The notes: generated by a model not told the origin, from the letters alone. A stretch of 64,000 bases of DNA from Bacteroidia bacterium (GCA_041391665.1 JAWKNO010000001.1:434001-498000); one strand, 5' to 3'; positions 43,831 through 53,327 are shown, counted from the first letter of the stretch. Translations and numbers: made by a program.

Positions 43831-43920
43831 AAGTGCAATTAAGCAAAAAACACGATATTGCGTTTGTCTTGAGTATGACAATATTTTTTTGTCTATTAGT
43901 ATTTGTATTCACAACCTGAA

Positions 43921-44511
43921 ATGATAACCATGAAAAACACAAGTTTAAGGGATTCCCTTGTGGAAAGGGATTGGCTGGCCGACATCTCCGTCGGCGGGCG
44001 CCGGGAAGAAAATGCACTCCGGCAGATTTATAACCGATGCTTCTTTCCTGTATTAAAAATGGTAAACCAGCGTGGCGGTAATGACGCGGATGGCGAAGAT
44101 GTTTTCCAGGAGGCGTTGGTCGTCTTGTATGAAAAGGTGAAATCTGGCCAATTTGAACTCCATTCCCGCCTGATTTCCTATCTTCTGACGGTCTCTTCCC
44201 ATATCTGGTCTAAAAAACTACGGAAACTGGGAAAGGAGACGTTTCCGGTCAATTGGAGCGAAGATATTCCTGCTTTGGCCGAAGTGGATTCATTCAGCGA
44301 GATTTGGGCGGAGGAAAATTCGGCGACCTTTTACCGATTGATGGATCAACTGAATGAAGATTGCCGGGCGGTGTTGATGGCAGCAATTTGGGAGAATCAG
44401 TCAATGAAAACCATCAGCCAGCAAATGGGCTACCAGAATGCACAGATTGCCAGAAATAAAAAATGCAGGTGTCTCGGATATCTGAGGAAGATATTCCGTA
44501 AGGGAGAATAG
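43921..44511 (+). CDS. Sigma-70 family (ECF-like) RNA polymerase sigma factor
   Basis: This is 196 residues from ATG 43921; a TTG at 43903 is a weaker alternative. Region 2: DGEDVFQEALVVLYEKV and LISYLLTVSSHIWSKKLRK. Region 4: MDQLNEDCRAVLMAAIWEN followed by an HTH (MKTISQQMGYQNAQIARNKK). It lacks a linked anti-sigma gene. Similar factors in Saprospirales often precede TPR/CHAT or caspase genes, but none is directly downstream here, so its targets are unknown. Confidence 0.87.
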   Translation: MITMKNTSLRDSLVERDWLADISVGGRREENALRQIYNRCFFPVLKMVNQRGGNDADGEDVFQEALVVLYEKVKSGQFELHSRLISYLLTVSSHIWSKKLRKLGKETFPVNWSEDIPALAEVDSFSEIWAEENSATFYRLMDQLNEDCRAVLMAAIWENQSMKTISQQMGYQNAQIARNKKCRCLGYLRKIFRKGE

Positions 44512-44564
44512 TTTATCCTTATTACTTTTTGCGAAAAAAAGGATGTAAGGTTTTAGCCTGTTGG

Positions 44565-45551
44565 TTAATGATTTGTTACGCGGAGCAAAATTTTGCCGGT
44601 ATTTTGATTGGACTCCATGAAACGGTGCGCATCGCAGACTTCTTTCCAGTCAAAAATGCGGTCGATGACAGGGGTTAGTCTGCCGGATTCGAGTAAGGGC
44701 AGTGCGAAGTCTGAAAATGCACGGGTAAGGGCAATTTTATAATCCAATGGCCTGCTTCGGAGGGTTGAACCCATAATTTGAAGCCTTTTGCCCAGTATGG
44801 GTGCGAGGTTGATTTTTTCTGCGGAAGGGCCACCCATTAAAGCGAGCATGACCATTCGCCCGTCCATAGAGAGTGCGTTAAGGTTTTGCTGGAAATAGGG
44901 CGCCGCGAGGAAGTCCAGGATCACCTGTACGCCTAATCCGCCGGTAATCTCACGGATTACGGATTCGAAGTTTTCATTTTTATAATCGATGACTTTTTCT
45001 GCACCGAGTTTTATGCAGGCTGAGTGTTTGGATGTAGAAGCCGTAGCAAAAACCCTTGCGCCTTTTTCCCTGGCGATCTGAATGGCCGCCGTACCTACAC
45101 CGCTTCCTCCGGCATGGATCAGCACCGACTCTCCCGACTGAAGATCAGCCAGCCAGTCCAAAGCCTGGAAGGCGGTAAGGAATACCTCCGGAATAGCTGC
45201 CGCTGAAATCAAATCTATATTCGGAGGTACAGGCATAGCCAGGTCCTGGTGAAGAACGACGTATTCTGCGTAGCCGCCACCTGCCAGCAATCCGCATACC
45301 AGATCGCCTTTCTTCCAATGAGTGGCATTTTTTCCCAGCGCAGCGACCGTGCCCGATATTTCGAGACCCGGGATCGTACTTGCGCCCGGAGGAGGGGGGT
45401 ATTTTCCTTCCCGTTGCAGGATATCCGCCCGGTTGAGGGCAGTGGAAGTAACTTTTATGAGTATTTCAAAAGGGCCGGGAACAGGCGTTTCAAATTCCCC
45501 GAGTTGGAGGACATCCGGCCCGCCGAAGTGGTTGATCAGGATCGCTTTCAT
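44565..45551 (-). CDS. Quinone oxidoreductase (zinc-independent MDR family)
   Basis: The 328-residue NADPH-dependent reductase has the GroES-like N-terminal half and a Rossmann half with LIHAGGSGVGTAAIQIA. No catalytic zinc Cys/His set is visible. Closest to the human TP53I3/PIG3 group, which reduces quinones. Its start overlaps the upstream gene's stop by 4 bases, forming a two-gene operon. Confidence 0.88.
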   Translation of the reverse strand: MKAILINHFGGPDVLQLGEFETPVPGPFEILIKVTSTALNRADILQREGKYPPPPGASTIPGLEISGTVAALGKNATHWKKGDLVCGLLAGGGYAEYVVLHQDLAMPVPPNIDLISAAAIPEVFLTAFQALDWLADLQSGESVLIHAGGSGVGTAAIQIAREKGARVFATASTSKHSACIKLGAEKVIDYKNENFESVIREITGGLGVQVILDFLAAPYFQQNLNALSMDGRMVMLALMGGPSAEKINLAPILGKRLQIMGSTLRSRPLDYKIALTRAFSDFALPLLESGRLTPVIDRIFDWKEVCDAHRFMESNQNTGKILLRVTNH

Positions 45552-45919
45552 TCTTCCGAATCCGGATCATAGGGAACAAATACAAACTGACCGGTATCTT
45601 CAGTAATGACAAATACACAGGCCTTTTTGGTCGCGTCGCCGTAGGTGCGTTTAAACTGGCTGACCTTTTCAGACTGGATGAGGCCTTTTTTTACGAAATC
45701 TTCCAGGAAAGAAACGTTGAAAAACCAGTTGACATGTATGACATCGCGGTCAAATATCGGTTTGCCGATGTCCACATATTCCTGCGAAGCTACAAATACC
45801 GGGTAATCCGAAATTTCTTCCTCGATCACCCTTTGGGCAAGTGTATGCAGTGCTTTGCCCACAACAGCCATATCGTTGCGTATAGAATCCAGGATAAGTT
45901 CACCTGCTTCGTCTTGCAT
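45548..45919 (-). CDS. Conserved hypothetical protein, operon partner of Qor
   Basis: This 123-residue protein has no signal or membrane segment. It is acidic, with a hydrophobic core pattern (YPVFVASQEYVDIGKPIFD, VNWFFNVSFLEDFV, CVFVITEDTGQFVFV). I do not recognise a family. Overlap (ATGA) with the quinone oxidoreductase gene suggests linked expression. Confidence 0.65.
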   Translation of the reverse strand: MQDEAGELILDSIRNDMAVVGKALHTLAQRVIEEEISDYPVFVASQEYVDIGKPIFDRDVIHVNWFFNVSFLEDFVKKGLIQSEKVSQFKRTYGDATKKACVFVITEDTGQFVFVPYDPDSEE

Positions 45920-45967
45920 AGGTTTTATTAATTATTCCCGACTGCAAAGTTACGCTTATGATAACTA

Positions 45968-45999
45968 AAAGCAAAAAACCGCAACCCATGGGCTGCGGT
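45968..45999 (-). terminator. Terminator of the AraC-like gene
   Basis: Stem ACCGCA (45978-45983) with TGCGGT (45994-45999), extended by CCCATGGG with one mismatch; on the minus strand a run of six T follows. 29 bases after the AraC-like stop. Confidence 0.82.
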
Positions 46000-46027
46000 C
46001 TGTCGCAAAGCTGTTATGCAACGGTTA

Positions 46028-46441
46028 TCAGTAATGGATAAGATTTGCCTGATATTCAGAAGGACTTTTGCCCGTCCATTTTTTAAATGTGCGCGAGAAC
46101 ACACTGATTTCTGAAAATCCCAGAACCTGCGCAATTTCGCCTTTACTTACTTTGGGTTCACGCAAATAAGCGATGGCCAACTGCTTTCTCATAGAGTTCA
46201 ATAATTTTTGATAGCTGGTACCTTCTTCTTTGAGTTTCATCTGCAGACTGCGGACGCTCATGGAGAGGTAGTCGGCTACGACTTCGATGCCGGGTGATTC
46301 ATCTTTCAACTGCTGGAGCAAGAGGCGTTTGACCTGATAAGTATAACTTTCTGAGGGAGATTCCTTCCGCATAAAGTCCTGAGCATGTTTGTCAAACAAG
46401 TAATTAAGCTTTGGATTGGTAGGTGTAAAGCGCGTTTTCAT
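46028..46441 (-). CDS. AraC family HTH protein (DNA-binding domain only)
   Basis: This 137-residue protein carries two helix-turn-helix units: IEVVADYLSMSVRSLQMKLK and KGEIAQVLGFSEISVFSRTF, then the AraC signature FKKWTGKSPSEYQ. The N-terminal 50 residues are too short for a sensor domain, so it may be a stand-alone DNA binder or answer to another protein. It is divergent from the large AAA gene at 46920 across 478 bases. Confidence 0.88.
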   Translation of the reverse strand: MKTRFTPTNPKLNYLFDKHAQDFMRKESPSESYTYQVKRLLLQQLKDESPGIEVVADYLSMSVRSLQMKLKEEGTSYQKLLNSMRKQLAIAYLREPKVSKGEIAQVLGFSEISVFSRTFKKWTGKSPSEYQANLIHY

Positions 46442-46919
46442 ATCACCTGATTATTTTTTGTTATTACTTAGTATGGCCTCTCCGGTCCTTCCGGAAAGGA
46501 TGTAAACAATATTTTTTGTGTCAGCCACAAGTGGATGACAGTCTTTCATGATGTAAATGGGGGATGGTTGTTGTTTGGTTCCCAACCTTTTTAAATAAAG
46601 TTTAAGAGGTCTGAAACCAATAGAAAGGGTTTAAGCTGGATTATGAGCATCAAAGTAAGTTCCCCAAACCGCCGGAAACCATTATCCGGCCTGTAATATG
46701 GAGAGATAAACCAAAATCCGTTCCACAAATCGGGGCAGGAAAGAATTTGTGCTGATTTGTAAGAAATCTCATGAAGAAAAAAGTGTCTGGGTTTTTCGCT
46801 TTGAATCTGGCAAAGGCTTTGTTTTAATCAAAGATTTATGGGATATTTCGATCTATACCTTTAACCAGAAATTATCATTGTCTCTGTTACTTTCATTAGG
46901 CAATTAGACGTAGATTTTT
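46442..46919. other. 478-base divergent intergenic region
   Basis: No gene, tRNA or known RNA seen. It contains a hairpin GCCGGA/TCCGGC near 46673-46694 without a T-run, and a TACCTTTA (46856-46863) that is one base off a -7 box, about 57 bases before the AAA gene. The length is enough for regulation of both flanking genes. Confidence 0.5.
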
Positions 46920-49556
46920 ATGGCCAATCAGAAACCCTCCGACTTTGTAAAGCATAAGTTTAAATCGCTGCAAACCTATTCATCTACTGAATGGCTGGCA
47001 GATAGTAAGAAAAAATACAGGCAGGTTTTTGACAAAAGTGAAACCAGCTACCTCTATGCAGAGTTTTCTTTTTTTAACAAACTGTTTGATGAAGAGGATT
47101 GGGAAGCCAGTATCAGGCTCAAGGCATTTTCTGAGCCTTATGGAGACGTTACGACCCGAAAGGAACTCTGCAACATCGAGGTCAAAAAAAGTGTTACCAA
47201 AGACCTCAATATCGTATATGTGCGTGAAGGCTGGGGCAATGACAAAGCGGGTTCCTTCTGGAAAGAAGGCGACTATTCATGGGAAGCATACATAGATGAC
47301 CAACTGATCAGTACACAATGGTTTTATGTGTATGATGTCGGAAATGTAACCATGAATGACAATCCGTATCTGTCTATTGATTCTGTACGGATGTATGAAG
47401 GGGGAAATGGTGACAGCCTTCCGGGAAGCAGTAAATTTTACTCTGAATTTCACAACTCTGAAACCCGGTTTATATGGATAGAGTTTAAAGCCATTAATAA
47501 ACTCAGCAAGCCCTGGATGGCTGAGCTGGTGTTTAATTTCTATAATGATGCCCGGCAGCTAAAAGGACGAACACTGGAACTGAAAAAGGTGGGAGAGAAA
47601 GACTCGCATTTTACTGTTACCTCCGGATGGGGCTCTGACCATAAAGGTACCTGGTTTGTTGACAATTATACGGTCGAGATTGTCTTTATGGACACGCTCA
47701 TCGGAATCGTTCCTTTTAAGGTTGGCGACGCATTTGTGGAAGGCGACAACCCCCTTCTTCAACCCGAAGAAACTACGCCTGGGAGTCTGATTGGCGCCCC
47801 TACACCGTTAGATCCTGATGCTCAGACCCTCGATGAAGTACTGTCCGAACTTGACGGACTGATCGGCCTTGATGGCATCAAGCAGCGCATAAGAGAGTAT
47901 TCGCAATACCTGAACTTCCTGAATCTCAGGAAGGAAAAAGGGTTTATCGATACTCAGCCTCAAAATCTTCACGTCGTATTCACCGGCAACCCCGGCACTG
48001 GCAAAACTACTGTTGCACGTATGCTGGGCAAAATCTACAAAAAACTGGGACTGCTGTCCCGGGGCCATGTACATGAAGTGGACCGTGCCGACATTATCGG
48101 TGAATACATCGGCCAAACTGCGCCTAAAGTAAAAGCGGCAATTGAAAAAGCCCGGGGCGGAATTCTGTTTGTCGATGAAGCCTATGCGTTGAGCCGTGGT
48201 GGAGACGATAGTAAAGATTACGGCAGAGAGGTGATCGAATTACTGGTGAAAGAAATGTCGGGTGAGAAAGGGGATCTCGCGATTGTTGTTGCCGGATATC
48301 CCAAGGAAATGGAAAATTTCCTTACCTCTAACCCCGGCCTGAAATCCCGGTTTCAGATGCGATTCGACTTCCCGGATTATACACCGCAAGAGCTCGAAGA
48401 AATCGCACGCTACTGGGCTGAAAAAAGCCTTGTCAGCTTCTCTGATGAAGCAATGGCCTATCTCGACCGGCAACTTACCGAGGCTTTCAGAAACAGAGAC
48501 CGCACATTTGGCAATGCGCGGTACGCGCTTTCCCTCGTAAATGAGGCGAAAATGAACCTGGGCCTTCGAATTATGAAGGAAACCGATCCCAAATCGCTGA
48601 CCAACGAGGACTTATCCATTATTCAGATGGAAGATGTGGAGGAAATTTTTGAGCCTCAATCGCGTAAAAAGGCGCGGATTCCTATTGATGAAGAACTGCT
48701 TCGCGGTGCGCTCGACGAACTCGACCGCCTGATCGGGCTGGAGTCTGTGAAAACAGAAGTGCATGAAATGGTGAAGCTGGTGCGTTTTTATAAAGAGATT
48801 GGGAAAAACGTCACAAACCGGTTGTCGCTCCACGCCATATTTACTGGTAATCCCGGTACCGGCAAAACTACGGTCGCCCGTATCATGGCAAAAATATATA
48901 AGGCACTCGGTATACTTGAACGAGGAACACTTCTCGAAGTCGACCGGCAAGGGCTTGTCGCAGGTTTTATCGGACAGACAGCGATCAAGACAGCCGAAGT
49001 GATCGAAAAAGCCCGGGGGGGAGTATTGTTTATCGATGAAGCCTATTCTCTTTCATCAGGCGGGAAAAATGATTTTGGGCAGGAAGCCATTGAGACTTTA
49101 CTCAAAAGAATGGAGGATATGCGGGGCGAACTGGTTGTCATCGCTGTTGGTTACCCCGACAATATGAACCAGTTTCTCGAAGCAAACCCTGGCCTGAAGT
49201 CCCGCTTTGACCGAAAATTTGAGTTCTCAGATTATTCTCCTTCGGAGCTGATGGAAATATGTGTCAATATCCTGAAAGATGAAAAAATCAGGATCGTAGA
49301 AGATGCAAAAGCGCACCTTATTTTATATTTCCAATATCTGCACCGATACAAGAATAAATTTTTTGGAAATGCCCGTGCTGTGCGGAAAGTAGTTGAGAAA
49401 GCTATAAAAAACCAACATCTGCGACTGGCCTCATTGTCTTCTGCCGAACGAACCCCCGAAATGCTTGAAGAACTTCGTCTGCAGGACGTACAGGAGTTTG
49501 AAGCCGGCAATGACAGCCTGCTGGAGGGGGGAAGCCAAAACCGGGTAGGTTTTTAA
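46920..49556 (+). CDS. Double CbxX/CfxQ-type AAA ATPase with two N-terminal beta repeats
   Basis: The 878-residue cytoplasmic protein has two tandem beta-rich repeats at about 10-140 and 150-275, sharing the pattern of a hydrophobic WxxE/F strand then GWGxDKxGxxW. Two AAA modules follow: Walker A GNPGTGKT at 356-363 and again at 643-650, Walker B GGILFVDEAYAL and GGVLFIDEAYSL, each with sensor and C-terminal helical parts (RTFGNARYAL; KFFGNARAVR). Both look active. CbxX/SpoVK-type ATPases remodel proteins as rings. It converges on, and overlaps by 4 bases, the NDT-like repeat gene; both may be one module. Confidence 0.85.
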   Translation: MANQKPSDFVKHKFKSLQTYSSTEWLADSKKKYRQVFDKSETSYLYAEFSFFNKLFDEEDWEASIRLKAFSEPYGDVTTRKELCNIEVKKSVTKDLNIVYVREGWGNDKAGSFWKEGDYSWEAYIDDQLISTQWFYVYDVGNVTMNDNPYLSIDSVRMYEGGNGDSLPGSSKFYSEFHNSETRFIWIEFKAINKLSKPWMAELVFNFYNDARQLKGRTLELKKVGEKDSHFTVTSGWGSDHKGTWFVDNYTVEIVFMDTLIGIVPFKVGDAFVEGDNPLLQPEETTPGSLIGAPTPLDPDAQTLDEVLSELDGLIGLDGIKQRIREYSQYLNFLNLRKEKGFIDTQPQNLHVVFTGNPGTGKTTVARMLGKIYKKLGLLSRGHVHEVDRADIIGEYIGQTAPKVKAAIEKARGGILFVDEAYALSRGGDDSKDYGREVIELLVKEMSGEKGDLAIVVAGYPKEMENFLTSNPGLKSRFQMRFDFPDYTPQELEEIARYWAEKSLVSFSDEAMAYLDRQLTEAFRNRDRTFGNARYALSLVNEAKMNLGLRIMKETDPKSLTNEDLSIIQMEDVEEIFEPQSRKKARIPIDEELLRGALDELDRLIGLESVKTEVHEMVKLVRFYKEIGKNVTNRLSLHAIFTGNPGTGKTTVARIMAKIYKALGILERGTLLEVDRQGLVAGFIGQTAIKTAEVIEKARGGVLFIDEAYSLSSGGKNDFGQEAIETLLKRMEDMRGELVVIAVGYPDNMNQFLEANPGLKSRFDRKFEFSDYSPSELMEICVNILKDEKIRIVEDAKAHLILYFQYLHRYKNKFFGNARAVRKVVEKAIKNQHLRLASLSSAERTPEMLEELRLQDVQEFEAGNDSLLEGGSQNRVGF

Positions 49557-51352
49557 TCGTTTCTCACAATGGCGTTGAGCTGGTCGGAGAGTATTTCCAG
49601 CCCGGCGATATTGTTGTCATAAATGATCGTCGGGAACCGGAGAAAATCTTTGGGTACGTCTCTGGCATGCTGGCTGATGATGATCACATGTTTGCCGAGC
49701 GTGTGTGCGATGCCTGTTTTGTAAAATACATCCGGGTGTTTGTAGGTCAGGTCTGCAATAATCAGATCTACTTCATTCAACCGTGTCCACGTATCTTCGA
49801 GTTCATTTTCAGAAAATAGCGCATCAGCCCGTATGCTATCGTATCCCAGCGATTTTAGTGTGTCGCTAAGATGTCCCCATAGTGCTTCTGACCAGTAAGC
49901 TTCCAGCGGCATGGCAACCAGACAAGTTCGGACTTTGAGCTTGAAATCCAGGTTTTTGAATACCGGCCTTACCACCAGTTCATGTGGCCGCGAAGGTTTT
50001 GTTTTTTCGGGCGAAAGGATGGGCTTTTCTTCTTCCGGGCGGTAAGTCGAAAGATTGAGTTGTTCCCAGATCAGCGCACGTACAATCTGGTGGGTCTCAT
50101 GTTCTCCCCACATCATGCTCAGACTTCCATAAGGTTCGTGTGCAGGCGACTGGAATTGAAACATCAGGCTGAAAGTTTGACCGGTAACAGCCTGATTCAT
50201 CCCAAAAAGAAGAAAGCTTACATTGGGCTGGTGTTGGCTATAGACCGTTTTCAATTGTCTGAGACTTAGTGCCGGATAGGTTTCTCCCTGAAGCGTAGAA
50301 AGAAAAGCCGTAGGCGCTTCTTTCTGAAGATATTTGGCAGAAATACCCGCAATGAGGCGTATCACTTTATCCAGTGAAAATTCTTTTTGTGAAAACCGGA
50401 ACATCTCGTGCACCATAGATGCCCGTGCAATAGGTGCCGTGAAATCCTGGGTAAAAAGCAGGGTCTGGCGAATCAACTCTCTGATTTCCCGGTTTGTGCC
50501 AGTAGTGATTTCTGCTTTGATCGACGGGCGTTGGTCTGGATCAAGTACCAGAAGAATATCTACCAGTTCCCCCTCTGTGGTCGCTGCATCCATATATACG
50601 CGTTTGAGCACACGCCGACGCATTTCAAAAAAACGGCGGAGTCCTTTCATCCCTATATCGGAGTAAGATTCTCCATCCATCGTGATTACCCGGATATTAA
50701 AAGGGGCCCGGGTAAGAAACCGAACGGAAATATCTTCCAGCATCTGAAGCAAAACGCTGACCGAAACATCCTGATCCAAAAAAAACGAGTCGCGGAGTGT
50801 CGTGAAATTTTTGGAGTTTGCAGGAGTGTCTGGTAAAGTCGTTTGCTCGATTTTGGGTACGGAATAAGCCTTCTGAACGGCCTCCTTAGCCTGAATTTCT
50901 CTTTCTTTTGACTTCGCGTTGATGCGAAGATCGCGGATTAATTCTTCAAGGAGGATTTGTTTTTCAATTTCTTCATCTGTAGGTGGGGTATATTCACCCT
51001 GAAGAATCTTGCTAATGAGGTTGTTTCTGTATTTTGTGCCAGCAACAATCACAAATTGCCCTTCACCCGGAGAAGAATTGCGGGTGAAACGGACATTTAC
51101 ACTTACGCTTTTTCCGTCCTGGCCACTGCATGAAGCCGCAATGGAGCGAATGGTCTCCTCTGTACTTTTATAAGTTGTTTCTAATTCCCAAAAATCAAGA
51201 CCATAAAAACTGCTTCCCTCATAGGTGGTCATATAAGCATTAAAGGGTGAACCATCCATAAAGGAGGAGGAAACATCCTTCAGGCGTTGAACAAAAATTT
51301 CAACGGTAGGGAATATAAATCTGCCATAGAGAGGAAGTTGGGAAGCCGCCAT
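49553..51352 (-). CDS. Three-repeat protein with C-terminal nucleoside-deoxyribosyltransferase-like domain
   Basis: This 599-residue protein has three diverged repeats of about 110 residues (about 13-120, 195-305 and 318-435), each starting with a helix (VEIFVQRLKDVSSSFM; VSVLLQMLEDISVRFL; LDKVIRLIAGISAKYL), then a strand with an xxGExY/SF motif, and ending in a hydrophobic helix. A charged linker at about 120-190 separates repeats 1 and 2. Residues 473-599 fit the NDT-like Rossmannoid fold (VDLIIADLTYKHPDVFYKTG, AHTLGKHVIIIS). The catalytic Glu of the usual YELG motif is Lys (YKTG), so glycosidase activity is doubtful. It is likely a sensor or adaptor. I know of no named family for the repeats. 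Confidence 0.72.
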   Translation of the reverse strand: MAASQLPLYGRFIFPTVEIFVQRLKDVSSSFMDGSPFNAYMTTYEGSSFYGLDFWELETTYKSTEETIRSIAASCSGQDGKSVSVNVRFTRNSSPGEGQFVIVAGTKYRNNLISKILQGEYTPPTDEEIEKQILLEELIRDLRINAKSKEREIQAKEAVQKAYSVPKIEQTTLPDTPANSKNFTTLRDSFFLDQDVSVSVLLQMLEDISVRFLTRAPFNIRVITMDGESYSDIGMKGLRRFFEMRRRVLKRVYMDAATTEGELVDILLVLDPDQRPSIKAEITTGTNREIRELIRQTLLFTQDFTAPIARASMVHEMFRFSQKEFSLDKVIRLIAGISAKYLQKEAPTAFLSTLQGETYPALSLRQLKTVYSQHQPNVSFLLFGMNQAVTGQTFSLMFQFQSPAHEPYGSLSMMWGEHETHQIVRALIWEQLNLSTYRPEEEKPILSPEKTKPSRPHELVVRPVFKNLDFKLKVRTCLVAMPLEAYWSEALWGHLSDTLKSLGYDSIRADALFSENELEDTWTRLNEVDLIIADLTYKHPDVFYKTGIAHTLGKHVIIISQHARDVPKDFLRFPTIIYDNNIAGLEILSDQLNAIVRND

Positions 51353-51379
51353 AAAAAGTATTCGCGCAAATTAGTGCAA

Positions 51380-51427
51380 AACAAAAATAAAAGGGATTTC
51401 AAAGCAGGAGACCTGTTCTGAAATCCC
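51380..51427 (-). terminator. Terminator of the YegP-like gene
   Basis: Stem GGGATTTCA (51393-51401) with TGAAATCCC (51419-51427), with GCAGG/CCTGT inside the loop. On the minus strand it is followed by a T-rich stretch (TTTTATTTTTG). 22 bases after the stop. Confidence 0.87.
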
Positions 51428-51449
51428 GGTAATCAAGTATCTGCCAGAA

Positions 51450-51788
51450 CTATGCAGTAAGGTCTTTCACTTCGCCTTCTGCGGCATTTTTTCTTACAGA
51501 TTCAATACCATTTTCCATGCCGTCTTTTGATGCGTACATCTGGCTGGAACCGATGATCTGGCCATTGGCGGCTTTCAGATTGAAGTGATGTTTTCCATTA
51601 GAGGCAACTTTTCTTTCAAAACGGTTGTCGTCACCCGCATTTTTCTTCACGGATTCGATCCCATTCTGAGCACCGCCCTTATTGGAATAACCTTCACTTG
51701 AGAGGATTACTTGCCCGTTTCTCGCTTTCAGACGAAAGTAAAACTCTTTGCTTTTTTCGCTTTGATAAATTTCAAACATAGCTTGCAA
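51450..51788 (-). CDS. DUF1508 (YegP-like) tandem-repeat protein
   Basis: This 112-residue protein is made of two DUF1508 units (FRLKARNGQVILSSEGY..GGAQNGIESVKKNA and FNLKAANGQIIGSSQMY..DGMENGIESVRKNA). E. coli YegP has the same layout; the function is not established. Own terminator; single gene. Confidence 0.9.
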   Translation of the reverse strand: MQAMFEIYQSEKSKEFYFRLKARNGQVILSSEGYSNKGGAQNGIESVKKNAGDDNRFERKVASNGKHHFNLKAANGQIIGSSQMYASKDGMENGIESVRKNAAEGEVKDLTA

Positions 51789-51975
51789 AATATGGTTTGA
51801 GAGTAAAAGTAAACAACTTAATCGTTGAAAATTTAACAGAACTTATGAGAAAATAAAAACGAAGGATGCATTCTTTTATTGAACTTGTCGTATACTGAAC
51901 AATTTGACTCCTCAAAATGTTGTAAATAGCCGTAAAATAGCGGTTCTGTAAGAACAACTCAATCCAACAAAGAAT

Positions 51976-52512
51976 ATGGAAGGACTAAAAAAAGCTACAT
52001 TTGGCGCCGGTTGTTTCTGGTGTGTGGAGGCTGTTTTTCTGGAATTGAAAGGTGTTGTGGCAGTTGAATCCGGATATTCCGGCGGCCATGTTAAAAATCC
52101 TTCATACAAGGCTATCTGCACCGGTACCACCGGCCACGCAGAAGTAGCACAGATTACTTATGATCCGGCGGTCATCACCTTTGACCAATTGCTCGAAGTA
52201 TTTTGGAAAACGCATGATCCGACAACATTAAACCGCCAGGGAAATGACGCCGGGCCACAATATCGTTCGGTAGTTTTTTATCACGACGAAGAGCAGAAGG
52301 AGAAAGCTGAGTTTTACAAAAAACAACTGGATGCCAGCGGTGCATATCAGAAACCCATTGTAACCGAGATCAGCCCGCTGATCAATTATTATCCGGCAGA
52401 GGATTATCACCAAAACTATTACGCAGGAAACGCCAATCAGCCCTACTGTGTATTTGTGATTCAGCCCAAACTGGACAAGTTTCGCAAAGTTTTTGCGGAT
52501 CAGTTGAAGTAA
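51976..52512 (+). CDS. msrA: Peptide methionine sulfoxide reductase A
   Basis: Reduces methionine-S-sulfoxide in proteins. The 178-residue enzyme has the GAGCFWCVEAVF catalytic Cys motif near residue 12, YSGGHVKNPSYKAICTG, and GPQYRSVVFYHDEEQ. The start matches the family. No MsrB partner next to it. Confidence 0.96.
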   Translation: MEGLKKATFGAGCFWCVEAVFLELKGVVAVESGYSGGHVKNPSYKAICTGTTGHAEVAQITYDPAVITFDQLLEVFWKTHDPTTLNRQGNDAGPQYRSVVFYHDEEQKEKAEFYKKQLDASGAYQKPIVTEISPLINYYPAEDYHQNYYAGNANQPYCVFVIQPKLDKFRKVFADQLK

Positions 52513-52547
52513 CTGGCTTTACGGCTTTCGGTGCAGCGGCATCAGTC

Positions 52548-53327
52548 TCAAACGGCTGTTGCCGCTTTTACTTTTACCGCCCTCGTGAGCAGTTCTTCCA
52601 GTAAATCCAGCCGCAACATACTGGCTGCATCGCTTTTTGCGCGGGACGGATCGGGATGTGTTTCGATAAACAGCCCGTCGGTTCCTGCGGCTATAGCCGC
52701 CAGGCAAAGTGTACCGATCATCGCTGCATCGCCTCCGGTAATACCGGCTGTCTGGTTGGGCCTTTGTACCGAATGGGTGCAGTCCATCACCACCGGGCAG
52801 CCGGTTTTTTGCATACGGGGAATAGCCGTCATGTCCACGACCAGCGAGTCGTATCCGAAGGTGGTCCCCCTTTCGGTGAGCCAGATCTGCTCATTTCCCG
52901 TTGACCGTACTTTTTCCACGGCAAACTGCATGGCTTCGGGCGACAAAAACTGCCCCTTTTTGATATTAACCCCTTTGCCTGTCTCCCCGGCAGCGATCAA
53001 CAGATCGGTTTGCCTGCATAAAAATGCCGGAATCTGGAGATAATCCACATATTGTGCGACTTCCGCGCATTCCCACGTTTCGTGAACGTCGGTAAGTACC
53101 GGTACGCCGGTTTCTTCTCTGATATTCCGGAGAATTTCCAGCGCCTCCGGCTTATCAATACCGGTAAAACTGTCAAGTTTTGTGCGGTTGGCCTTTTTAT
53201 AAGAGCCTTTGAAGATATAGGTAATGCCCAGCCGGTCTGTGATTGCTTTTACTTCACGGGCGATTTCCATGGGTGTATGCCTGTCTTCAATCGCACAGGG
53301 ACCGGCAATAAGGAATAATGGTTTCAT
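52548..53327 (-). CDS. kdsA: 3-deoxy-8-phosphooctulonate synthase
   Basis: Joins PEP and arabinose 5-phosphate to make Kdo-8-phosphate for LPS inner core. The 259-residue protein has AGPCAIEDR, FKGSYKKANRTKLDSFTG, LTDVHE and GGDAAMIGTLCLAAIAAG typical of KdsA. Four-base overlap with the KdsD-like gene upstream: the two enzymes act in succession. Confidence 0.95.
   Translation of the reverse strand: MKPLFLIAGPCAIEDRHTPMEIAREVKAITDRLGITYIFKGSYKKANRTKLDSFTGIDKPEALEILRNIREETGVPVLTDVHETWECAEVAQYVDYLQIPAFLCRQTDLLIAAGETGKGVNIKKGQFLSPEAMQFAVEKVRSTGNEQIWLTERGTTFGYDSLVVDMTAIPRMQKTGCPVVMDCTHSVQRPNQTAGITGGDAAMIGTLCLAAIAAGTDGLFIETHPDPSRAKSDAASMLRLDLLEELLTRAVKVKAATAV

Noticed and set aside
46442..46919. 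Structured RNA or tRNA in the long gap
   Set aside because: No cloverleaf or known riboswitch pattern; only one short hairpin without a T-run.
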